Shown in pieces: positions 6,363 to 12,554 of a DNA stretch of 14,195 nucleotides (within the stretch, counting starts at the first letter, position 1; every line of letters begins with the position of its first letter). The stretch spans positions 1-14,195 of the forward strand of contig JASEIZ010000031.1 in the NCBI GenBank assembly GCA_030017395.1, read 5' to 3'. The notes below the pieces were generated by a model, which was given only the letters and a program-made list of their open reading frames with translations, was not told the DNA's origin and ran no database searches. Origin of the DNA: Desulfobacterales bacterium (GTDB taxonomy: Bacteria > Desulfobacterota > Desulfobacteria > Desulfobacterales > ETH-SRB1). The translations under genes and the position numbers were made by a program.

Positions 6363-7244
6363 ATGATAAAAAGCATGACCGCCTTTGCAAGAGCTGAAAA
6401 CACACAAGATGATCTGACCGCTGTAATCGACATCCGGTCTTACAACAGCAAATTCCTTGATATTGCCTTACATATCCCGCAGAAATATATGTTCCTTGAA
6501 GACAGGATTAAGCGCCTTGTCTCAGACAGGTTATCAAGAGGACGCATTGAAATCAAGTCACAGATCATTGATGTTTCTAAGGCGGCGGACGCCTTTGAGG
6601 TCAATGAACCAAAGGCGTCCGCGTATTATAACGCCCTTGTTCAATTGAAAAACAGATTAAATATTGATTCGGAAATTTCGCTTGATGTTATGGCAAATGT
6701 CGCCGGCATTATAAAACCTGTTGAAAATACAAACGATATTGAAGGTTGCTGGGCTGTTGTAAAGGATTGTATAAGCAGTGCGCTGGATGAACTTTGTCTT
6801 ATGAGACAAAAGGAAGGGGATTTTATAGCCGAAGATATTGCAAGCCGTCTTGATTATATAGAAAAAACCGCCGGGCAAATAGCCAAAACATCACACGACT
6901 TTTTACCCGGATGCCAGGATCGCCTTAGAGAACGCATACAGGCTTTAACAAAAGGTCTGGTAGAGCTGGATACAGGAAGGATAGCCCAGGAAGCGGCCTT
7001 TTTAGCAGACAGAAGCGATATTTCCGAAGAAATCGCAAGGGTTGCCAGCCATATAAATCAGTTTCGATCCATCATGAATTCAAAAGAACCATCCGGCAGA
7101 AAACTCCTTTTTCTGCTCCAGGAATTTAACAGGGAATTCAATACAATGGGCTCCAAAACAGGAAGCACGGATGTGTCATACATGATTGTCGATATTAAAA
7201 CAGAACTTGAAAAGATACGTGAACAGTTGCAAAATGTGGAATAG
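6363..7244 (+). CDS. yicC: YicC family endoribonuclease
   Basis: A protein of 293 residues, full family length, starting with the characteristic MIKSMTAFARAE. The N-terminal YicC domain (about 1-155) includes IDIRSYNSKFLDIALHIPQKYMFLEDRIKRLVSDRLSRGRIEI. The C-terminal DUF1732 domain (about 210-293) includes RIAQEAAFLADRSDISEEIARVASHINQF and ends NTMGSKTGSTDVSYMIVDIKTELEKIREQLQNVE, a near-invariant family ending. E. coli YicC is reported to be an endoribonuclease that promotes decay of the small RNA RyhB. The start has AAGGA about ten bases upstream. It is followed 16 bases later by the RemA-like gene and then gmk, an order seen in many bacteria. The stop codon is TAG. Confidence 0.93.
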   Translation: MIKSMTAFARAENTQDDLTAVIDIRSYNSKFLDIALHIPQKYMFLEDRIKRLVSDRLSRGRIEIKSQIIDVSKAADAFEVNEPKASAYYNALVQLKNRLNIDSEISLDVMANVAGIIKPVENTNDIEGCWAVVKDCISSALDELCLMRQKEGDFIAEDIASRLDYIEKTAGQIAKTSHDFLPGCQDRLRERIQALTKGLVELDTGRIAQEAAFLADRSDISEEIARVASHINQFRSIMNSKEPSGRKLLFLLQEFNREFNTMGSKTGSTDVSYMIVDIKTELEKIREQLQNVE

Positions 7245-7260
7245 AGAAAAAAGAGGTAAT

Positions 7261-7515
7261 ATGGAAAACAATTTACTCAATATAGGATTCGGGAATTCCG
7301 TGGCTGCTGAACGTGTTGTAGCCATTGTGGCCCCCAATTCAGCCCCGATGAAGCGGCTTAAAGATGAAGCAAGGGACAACAAACATCTTGTTGATGCGAC
7401 ACACGGCCGCAAAACCCGTTCTATTATCATCATGGACAGCAACCACGTTATACTTTCGGCTATTCAGCCGGAAACAATGGCTCAACGATATGCCAGCCTT
7501 AAGGAATCGCAATAG
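7261..7515 (+). CDS. remA: DUF370/RemA-like regulatory protein
   Basis: A protein of 84 residues from ATG 7261 (GAGG six bases upstream). The frame is open further up to 7186, but that part overlaps yicC. The product begins MENNLLNIGFGNSVAAERVVAIVAPNSAPMKRL, continues DATHGRKTRSIIIMDSNHVILSAIQPETMAQRY, and is conserved over its whole length with the RemA/DUF370 family. In Bacillus subtilis RemA is a DNA-binding activator of matrix genes; in Gram-negative anaerobes the target is unknown. It lies between yicC and gmk, six bases before the gmk start. A link to nucleotide or RNA stress regulation is inference from this conserved position. The stop codon is TAG. Confidence 0.88.
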   Translation: MENNLLNIGFGNSVAAERVVAIVAPNSAPMKRLKDEARDNKHLVDATHGRKTRSIIIMDSNHVILSAIQPETMAQRYASLKESQ

Positions 7516-7521
7516 GTTGTT

Positions 7522-8073
7522 ATGAGAAAGCTCTTTATTATTTCAGGGCCATCGGGGTCCGGCAAAACAACACTTTGCGCGGAGGTGATTAAACGGTTTA
7601 AGAACATAACCTATTCTGTATCCTATACAACAAGGATGCCCCGCAACGGCGAGCGAGATGGGATCGACTATTATTTCATAACAAAAGAGGAATTTAAAAG
7701 GAAAATTGAAAACAACAAGTGGGCGGAATGGGCGGAGGTTTACGGCAATTTTTACGGCACTTCGGCGGAATTTCTGGATACCTGTTTAGCATCAGGAAAG
7801 CGCATACTCCTTGATATAGATTTTCAGGGAACCGTGCAGATCAAAAAGCTGTATCCTGACAGTATTACAATTTTCATCATGCCGCCTTCACTGGAAACGC
7901 TGAAAGCCCGTCTGGAAGCAAGAAATACCGACACCAGGCAGGCTGTTGAAAGACGTCTTGAAACTGCAAAAAAAGAAATGGAAAAAAAGGATCTTTATCG
8001 CCATATTATTATTAACGATCAGTTATCAATATCTGTTTCCGAACTAATCAAAATCATAGAAAGCTATAGTTGA
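7522..8073 (+). CDS. gmk: Guanylate kinase
   Basis: It phosphorylates GMP (and dGMP) to GDP with ATP in the cytoplasm. The 183-residue protein has the P-loop GPSGSGKT (9-16), the GMP-binding segment SYTTRMPRNGERDGIDYYFI (34-53), AEVYGNFYGTS, LLDIDFQGTVQIKK, and the lid and adenine region RLEARNTDTRQAVERRLETAKKEM. The C-terminal helix YRHIIINDQLSISVSELIKII is complete, though the protein is about 20 residues shorter than many homologues. Element copy 3 is inserted exactly at the stop: the T of TGA belongs to the target duplication and GA comes from the element. The sequence after the second target copy shows that the uninterrupted gene would also have ended in TGA at this point, so the product is unchanged. 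Confidence 0.95.
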   Translation: MRKLFIISGPSGSGKTTLCAEVIKRFKNITYSVSYTTRMPRNGERDGIDYYFITKEEFKRKIENNKWAEWAEVYGNFYGTSAEFLDTCLASGKRILLDIDFQGTVQIKKLYPDSITIFIMPPSLETLKARLEARNTDTRQAVERRLETAKKEMEKKDLYRHIIINDQLSISVSELIKIIESYS

Positions 8074-8205
8074 TGAACTCGTAAAAAGTCCCGAAATCGT
8101 CATGCCGGACTTGATCCGGCATCCAGAACGCATTGAATTTACTGGATTCCGGCTTTCGCCGGAATGACGTAAAACGGTATTTTTTGACTTTTTACGAGAC
8201 CATCA
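8071..8205. mobile_element. 135-bp MITE-like element, copy 3 (between gmk and rlmB)
   Basis: The ends are TGATGAACTCGTAAAAAGTC and its near-complement (18/20). The core holds the same three palindromes as the other copies, in the same orientation as copy 2. The target duplication ATAGTT flanks it at 8066-8071 and 8205-8210 (TAGT if the end T/A is counted as element). Without the insert gmk and rlmB would lie 16 bases apart, so the element now places ~135 nt of strong RNA secondary structure inside a tight operon. Confidence 0.9.
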
Positions 8206-8224
8206 TAGTTGAGTTTCTCTCAAT

Positions 8225-9001
8225 ATGAAAACCGAAATACTTTACGGAATTCATCCGGTATTCGAAGCTCTAAAGGCGGGCAGAAGAAAATTTTTTGAGG
8301 TTTATTTAGCGCAGCATAAGGACTCAAAGCGCGCTGAAAAAACAGCAACAATTGCCGAATCTTTAAAAATACCCCTGAAAAAGGTAAAAGCTTTTGAGCT
8401 TTCATCCATCACAGGCACCGACCGGCATCAGGGCATTGGAGCCAGGGTAAGCCCATATCCTCTTGCGGAACCAACTGATATTTACGACAATATCAAGGCT
8501 GATAAAAATCCATTTTTGCTGCTGCTGGATTCCATTGTAGACCCTAACAACCTTGGCGCCCTTATTAGAACCGCCCTTTGCGCAGGCGTAGAGGGTATAA
8601 TAATTCCAAAGGATCGATCAGCTTCGCCGACTCCGGCTGTATCCAGCGTTTCCGCAGGAGCTCTCGAGCATATCCGCCTCGCCCTTGTCACAAATATGGT
8701 TAATGCAATAAAGGATTTAAAAAAAAGGGGGATATGGATTGCAGGAATGGATAAAAGCGCACAAAAATCGATTTTCTCCTTTGATTTTTCCTGTGCTTTA
8801 GCCATTGTTATCGGCGGAGAAGAAAAGGGAATCCGCCCTCTTGTAAAAAAACATTGCGATTTTCTGATTTCTATTCCACAAAAAGGAAAATTTAATTCTC
8901 TTAACGCGTCTGCGGCAGGCGCGGTCGTAATGTACGAGGCGTTCAGACAGAGGGAAACTAAGGCAACCGTTCAAGGTTCACGGTTCCAGGTTCAGGGTTA
9001 A
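8225..9001 (+). CDS. rlmB: 23S rRNA 2'-O-methyltransferase RlmB-like (TrmH/SpoU family)
   Basis: An SPOUT methyltransferase that uses S-adenosylmethionine to 2'-O-methylate a guanosine in 23S rRNA; some relatives act on tRNA. The N-terminal substrate-binding domain (EILYGIHPVFEALKAGRR...RHQGIGARVSPY, residues 4-78) is followed by the three SpoU motifs. Motif 1 is DSIVDPNNLGALIRTA (102-117), motif 2 is IVIGGEEKGIRPLV, and motif 3 is ISIPQKGKFNSLNASAAGAVVMYE, carrying the knot and cofactor site. Length is normal at 258. The last ten residues, VQGSRFQVQG, are encoded by a degenerate 7-bp tandem repeat and look like a recent extension outside the fold. ATG 8225 lacks a good Shine-Dalgarno; a small TTGAG/CTCAA inverted repeat precedes it. 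Insertion of element copy 3 has lengthened the gap from gmk. Confidence 0.9.
   Translation: MKTEILYGIHPVFEALKAGRRKFFEVYLAQHKDSKRAEKTATIAESLKIPLKKVKAFELSSITGTDRHQGIGARVSPYPLAEPTDIYDNIKADKNPFLLLLDSIVDPNNLGALIRTALCAGVEGIIIPKDRSASPTPAVSSVSAGALEHIRLALVTNMVNAIKDLKKRGIWIAGMDKSAQKSIFSFDFSCALAIVIGGEEKGIRPLVKKHCDFLISIPQKGKFNSLNASAAGAVVMYEAFRQRETKATVQGSRFQVQG
8969..9000 (+). repeat. Degenerate 7-bp tandem repeat at the 3' end of rlmB
   Basis: Four units (GTTCAAG, GTTCACG, GTTCCAG, GTTCAGG) and a partial GTTA run to the stop codon and encode the last ten residues plus most of the stop. The spaced GG pairs give two-tetrad G-quadruplex potential on the coding strand. Confidence 0.7.
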
Positions 9002-9060
9002 TCGCCTCGTGAATTTTTCCAATGCCGGTGATCTCGCTAGGTAGGCATCATAAATCTGTC

Positions 9061-9115
9061 AACCTTTGAACCTTTGAACCTTTGAACCTTTGAACCTTTG
9101 AACCTTTGAACCTTT
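9061..9115 (+). repeat. 8-bp tandem array (AACCTTTG) upstream of icd
   Basis: Six perfect AACCTTTG units and a seventh partial one end 23 bases before the icd start codon. On the opposite strand the unit reads CAAAGGTT, close to the GGTTCA-type repeats found elsewhere in this operon. A perfect array like this is prone to slipped-strand copy-number change, which would alter the spacing upstream of icd. The rest of the gap 9002-9138 shows nothing recognisable. Confidence 0.92.
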
Positions 9116-9138
9116 ATTTAACAAGGATATGTATAATT

Positions 9139-10368
9139 ATGAAAAAAAACAGCGGTATAATAATAAACAACAATCAAACCTTGCTTGTTCCGGATTGCCC
9201 GATTATCCCTTTTATCGAGGGTGACGGAATAGGCGGCGATATATGGAATGCGGCAAGAATGGTAATGGACGCTGCGGTGCATGCCGCATACAGCGGTAAT
9301 AAAAAAATATCCTGGCTCGAGGTTTATGCCGGAGAAAAGGGATATCGGGAAACAGGCGAATGGCTCCCATCTGAAACACTTGATACAATAAAAAAATACA
9401 TAATTGCCATAAAAGGGCCCTTAACCACCCCTGTAGGAAAAGGAATAAGAAGCTTAAATGTCGCTATAAGACAGGAACTGGATCTTTACGCATGCGTCAG
9501 ACCTGTAAAGTACATTGATCATGTTCCAAGCCCCATGAAGAATCCTGAAAAGGTCGATATGGTTATTTTTCGGGAAAATACAGAGGATGTATATGCCGGA
9601 ATTGAATGGGAATCAGGAAGCGAGGAGGCAAAGCGCGTAATATCCTTTCTTAAAAACAGCATGAATGTTTCCATCCCTGATGATGCTGGAATAGGAATAA
9701 AACCTATAAGTGAAAAAAACACCAAGCGGCTGGTGGCAAAAGCCATCGAATATGCCATTGAAAACAGGCTCCCCACAGTGACTCTCATGCATAAGGGAAA
9801 CATAATGAAATATACGGAAGGAGCTTTCAACAAATGGGGATATGAAGTTGCCAGGGATATGTTCGGAGATAAAACCACAACTGAAAATGAGCTCTTTGAT
9901 AAATATAACGGCGTCATCCCAAAAGATAAGGTTGTCATAAAAGATCGGATTGCCGACATGCTTTTTCAGCAGACGCTTCTCAGGCCCGAAGAATATCATG
10001 TGATCGCCACTCCAAACTTAAACGGCGACTATCTTTCAGACGCGCTTGCGGCACAGGTCGGCGGCCTGGGCATAGCTCCCGGCGCAAACATAGGGGATTT
10101 TTGCGCGGTTTTTGAAGCAACCCACGGCACAGCCCCAAAGTATGTGGGCCAGGACAAAGTAAACCCAAGCTCCCTGATCCTCTCGGGAGCAATGATGTTA
10201 GACTACATGAAATGGAATGAGTCGGCGGCCCTGATTAGAAAGGCTCTTAAGTTAACTATAGCCGATGGCACGGTAACATACGATCTGGCACGTCAAATAC
10301 AAGGCGCAAAACAGATAAAATGCTCTGAGTTTGCCGAAGGAATTGTTAAAAAAATTGGTGAGCAATAA
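9139..10368 (+). CDS. icd: NADP-dependent isocitrate dehydrogenase
   Basis: It oxidatively decarboxylates isocitrate to 2-oxoglutarate in the TCA cycle. ATG 9139 has AAGGA upstream; an in-frame TTG at 9106 lies inside the repeat array and is unlikely. The 409-residue protein matches E. coli-type homodimeric Icd: IEGDGIGGDIW (25-35), the isocitrate-binding segment IRSLNVAIRQELDLYACVRP (103-122, Ser105 matching E. coli Ser113), IFRENTEDVYAGIEW, the catalytic-lysine region LMHKGNIMKYTEGAF, and ATPNLNGDYLSD. NADP use is supported by HGTAPKYVGQDKVNP (the Lys-Tyr pair) and by the Tyr and Arg of TYDLARQ. These match the phosphate-recognition residues known from E. coli. In complete-oxidising anaerobes this enzyme serves oxidative acetate breakdown, which is inference here. 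Confidence 0.96.
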   Translation: MKKNSGIIINNNQTLLVPDCPIIPFIEGDGIGGDIWNAARMVMDAAVHAAYSGNKKISWLEVYAGEKGYRETGEWLPSETLDTIKKYIIAIKGPLTTPVGKGIRSLNVAIRQELDLYACVRPVKYIDHVPSPMKNPEKVDMVIFRENTEDVYAGIEWESGSEEAKRVISFLKNSMNVSIPDDAGIGIKPISEKNTKRLVAKAIEYAIENRLPTVTLMHKGNIMKYTEGAFNKWGYEVARDMFGDKTTTENELFDKYNGVIPKDKVVIKDRIADMLFQQTLLRPEEYHVIATPNLNGDYLSDALAAQVGGLGIAPGANIGDFCAVFEATHGTAPKYVGQDKVNPSSLILSGAMMLDYMKWNESAALIRKALKLTIADGTVTYDLARQIQGAKQIKCSEFAEGIVKKIGEQ

Positions 10369-11206
10369 AGCAAAACATCTCATCAGAACAATCATAGCGG
10401 CTCTGCAAAAGGCTGTTTTCCCGACAAGGTGCCTTGTTTGCAAGGCCTTTTTGGAAAGCAGGCAACAAAAAAGTCTTTCCCAGGATTTTGAAGATGATGC
10501 CTCTTTTAACTGCCGAAACAGGCTTTCATTTCAAAACCTGATGACAGGATTTTTATGCCCGACCTGTATAAAAGGCTTTATTCCTGTTAAATCCCCGATG
10601 TGTCCTGTATGCGGGATCATGTTTAAAAGCCGTGAAGGGGAGGATCATGTTTGCGGCGAATGTTTGACATCTCCGAAAATATTCAGGATATCCCGTTCTC
10701 CGGGCATATATGACAGGGAATTTATGGCTGTAATCCATTGTCTGAAATATAAAGGGAAGATCCAGCTTGCAAGGCCCCTTGGGATGCTTCTCTTTTCCGC
10801 TTTTATCGGCTTCTGGAGTACAAACAGCATTGATATCATCGTGCCTGTTCCTCTTCATATTAAGCGATTTAGAAAACGTGGTTTTAATCAGGCTTATCTT
10901 ATGGTAAGAGACTGGAAGCGAATTGCGAAAAATTTAAATATCGAGCTGTCTAACATCAAAATTGATACAGATGTTCTTATAAGAAACAGGTGGACTGATC
11001 CGCAAACCGGTCTGGATCGCAAAAAACGGATGACAAACATTAAAAACGCCTTCAGTATCAACGATCAGGCTGTAATTAAAAATAAAAGGATACTCCTTGT
11101 AGATGATGTTTATACCACAGGAGCAACAGCCGATGAATGCGCAAAAACTCTTTTGAGCGGCAAGGCCGAATATGTTGATGTGCTTACCCTGGCCAGGGCC
11201 ATGTAA
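10358..11206 (+). CDS. comF: ComF family protein (phosphoribosyltransferase domain with N-terminal zinc ribbons)
   Basis: I place the start at GTG 10358, overlapping the icd end by 11 bases. In-frame TTG codons at 10331, 10343 and 10355 are possible and no clear Shine-Dalgarno decides. The 282-residue product opens with the family's LQKAVFPTRCLVC (Cys25, Cys28), then further CxxC pairs CPTC, CPVC and CGEC for zinc binding. The phosphoribosyltransferase part includes HCLKYKGKIQLARPLG, IIVPVPLHIKRFRKRGFNQA and the PRPP-binding loop ILLVDDVYTTGATADE (about 245-260). A 30-residue insert between the first two cysteine pairs makes it slightly longer than usual. ComF is needed for DNA uptake in competent bacteria. 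In other lineages its role is unclear, and no other competence gene is visible here. Confidence 0.9.
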   Translation: MSNKAKHLIRTIIAALQKAVFPTRCLVCKAFLESRQQKSLSQDFEDDASFNCRNRLSFQNLMTGFLCPTCIKGFIPVKSPMCPVCGIMFKSREGEDHVCGECLTSPKIFRISRSPGIYDREFMAVIHCLKYKGKIQLARPLGMLLFSAFIGFWSTNSIDIIVPVPLHIKRFRKRGFNQAYLMVRDWKRIAKNLNIELSNIKIDTDVLIRNRWTDPQTGLDRKKRMTNIKNAFSINDQAVIKNKRILLVDDVYTTGATADECAKTLLSGKAEYVDVLTLARAM

Positions 11207-11211
11207 GTCAA

Positions 11212-11240
11212 GGATTAGGGATTAGGGGATTAAGGGATAA
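11212..11240 (+). repeat. G-run tandem repeat (GGATTAG type), possible G-quadruplex
   Basis: GG, GGG, GGGG and GGG runs are spaced by ATTA or ATTAA, a telomere-like pattern on the coding strand that ends 17 bases before the nitrilase start. It could fold as a G-quadruplex in the leader RNA. Confidence 0.6.
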
Positions 11241-11256
11241 TGTTGAGTTTTGGGTC

Positions 11257-12051
11257 ATGAAAAACAAACAACCTTTCAAAGCAGGCGTTGTGCAGTTTGA
11301 TATCAGACAGGGAAATATTGAGTCAAATCTATCCTCGGCGCTCAAGGGAATAGATCAACTCAAAGCCCAAAATGCCAAGATCGCTCTTCTTCCTGAAATG
11401 TGGTCATGCGGTTTTGATAATAAACACCTTGGCAAGCATTCTGAAAAAACAGATAATATTATCGATGAGCTTATTCTTGTGGCATCCAGATATAATATGA
11501 TCATAGCGGGCTCTCTGCCCAAACTCTCGGGCGACGATATTTTCAATACCATGTATCTTATCGACGGAGACAGAGGCCTTATCAATACCTACAGGAAAAT
11601 TCATCTTTTTTCTCGTACACACGAAAATAAATATTTTTGCGCGGGCAACAAGGCGGTAGTTTGTGAAACTTCTGTGGGCGCTGTCGGCCTGATGATATGC
11701 TATGATCTCAGGTTCCCTGAACTCTGCCGCGCCCTTGCCCTTTCAGGCGCCCTGTTGGTTCTGACATCGGCACAATGGCCTTTGGAACGCATCGCCCACT
11801 GGGACATCCTCCTGCGTGCAAGAGCTATTGAAAACCAGATATTTATGGCGGCGGCAAACAGATGCGGCATTGAAAACAACATTGAATACGGAGGCCGTTC
11901 TCTGCTGGTTTCTCCAACCGGAGAAATTCTTGCCAATGCCCAAGACCGTGAATGCATAATAAGCTCTGAAATAGACTTTGCACAACTATTTGAATTCAGA
12001 CGTAAAATTCCCTGTCTGAATGAAAGGATGCCTGACGCATATGATTTCTAA
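11257..12051 (+). CDS. Nitrilase-superfamily carbon-nitrogen hydrolase (omega-amidase-like)
   Basis: A protein of 264 residues with the full Glu-Lys-Cys triad of the superfamily: Glu47 in ALLPEMW, Lys114 in YRKIHLF, and the nucleophile Cys148 in GLMICYDLRFPELCRALA. It is cytoplasmic, with no signal peptide. The length and the DLRFPE motif fit the small single-domain amidases of the Nit2/YafV group, which hydrolyse alpha-keto-glutaramate-like amides, but the substrate is not determined by sequence. The start ATG 11257 overlaps the TGA of a seven-codon mini-frame (ATG at 11240, AAGGG just upstream), which might provide translational coupling. Its 3' end overlaps the start of rfaE2 by 11 bases, so the two are co-transcribed. 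Confidence 0.9.
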   Translation: MKNKQPFKAGVVQFDIRQGNIESNLSSALKGIDQLKAQNAKIALLPEMWSCGFDNKHLGKHSEKTDNIIDELILVASRYNMIIAGSLPKLSGDDIFNTMYLIDGDRGLINTYRKIHLFSRTHENKYFCAGNKAVVCETSVGAVGLMICYDLRFPELCRALALSGALLVLTSAQWPLERIAHWDILLRARAIENQIFMAAANRCGIENNIEYGGRSLLVSPTGEILANAQDRECIISSEIDFAQLFEFRRKIPCLNERMPDAYDF

Positions 12052-12520
12052 AATTGTAAAAGTAGAAGAGCTTATTAATAAAATAGCGCTTCTTCGCAAG
12101 TCAGGCAAACAGGTTGTTTTTACAAACGGATGCTTTGATATCATGCACGCCGGTCATGTACGTTATCTCACGGAAGCAAGATCAAAAGGAGAGATCCTGG
12201 TGGTTGGTCTAAATTCCGATAAATCAATAAAATTAATCAAAGAAAAAAACAGGCCAATCATTCCTCAAGATCAAAGAGCCGAGGTTCTTGCCGGCTTGTG
12301 GTGCGTTGATTATGTTGTTTTTTTTGATGAGCCCGACCCTTTAAGACTAATTCAAGCAATAAAGCCGGATACCATTGTTAAGGGAAAAGACTGGGATGAA
12401 GATAAAATAATAGGCGCCGGTTTTGTAAAAGCTGACGGCGGCAAGGTGGTAAGGATAGCGGTTGTTCCGGATATTTCAACATCAGCAATAATTGAAAAGA
12501 TTATCAAGATGTATTGTTAA
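12041..12520 (+). CDS. rfaE2: Heptose-1-phosphate adenylyltransferase (RfaE2/HldE C-domain type)
   Basis: This 159-residue nucleotidyltransferase transfers AMP to D-glycero-beta-D-manno-heptose 1-phosphate, a step to ADP-heptose for the LPS inner core. ATG 12041 has AAGGA about 13 bases upstream; an upstream in-frame ATG at 12020 lies deeper inside the nitrilase gene. The cytidylyltransferase-fold signature is VVFTNGCFDIMHAGHVRYL (25-43) with His36 and His39 of HxGH, followed by VVGLNSDKSIKLIK, RPIIPQDQRAEVLAGL, DTIVKGKDW and the closing PDISTSAIIEKI. It is the stand-alone form, as expected when the kinase domain (rfaE1) is a separate gene; that partner is not in this window. Its presence implies a Gram-negative envelope with heptose. 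Confidence 0.9.
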   Translation: MISKIVKVEELINKIALLRKSGKQVVFTNGCFDIMHAGHVRYLTEARSKGEILVVGLNSDKSIKLIKEKNRPIIPQDQRAEVLAGLWCVDYVVFFDEPDPLRLIQAIKPDTIVKGKDWDEDKIIGAGFVKADGGKVVRIAVVPDISTSAIIEKIIKMYC

Positions 12521-12521
12521 A

Positions 12522-12549
12522 GGGTTAAGAGGTTCAGGGTTCAGGGTTT
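12522..12549 (+). repeat. G-run repeat (GGTTCAG type) between rfaE2 and pgeF
   Basis: GGG, GG, GGG and GGG runs are separated by TTAAGA, TTCA and TTCA, including two perfect GTTCAGG units at 12532-12545. The sequence is nearly the same as the rlmB tail repeat and lies just upstream of the pgeF start. Confidence 0.65.
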
Positions 12550-12554
12550 GCGAT

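Noticed and set aside
7186..7260. N-terminal extension of the RemA-like protein
   Set aside because: It lies within the yicC coding sequence in another frame. The conserved family start MENNLLNIGFG at 7261 has its own ribosome binding site.
9106..9138. Upstream TTG start for icd adding 11 residues
   Set aside because: The start would lie within the 8-bp array without a ribosome binding site, while ATG 9139 has AAGGA upstream.
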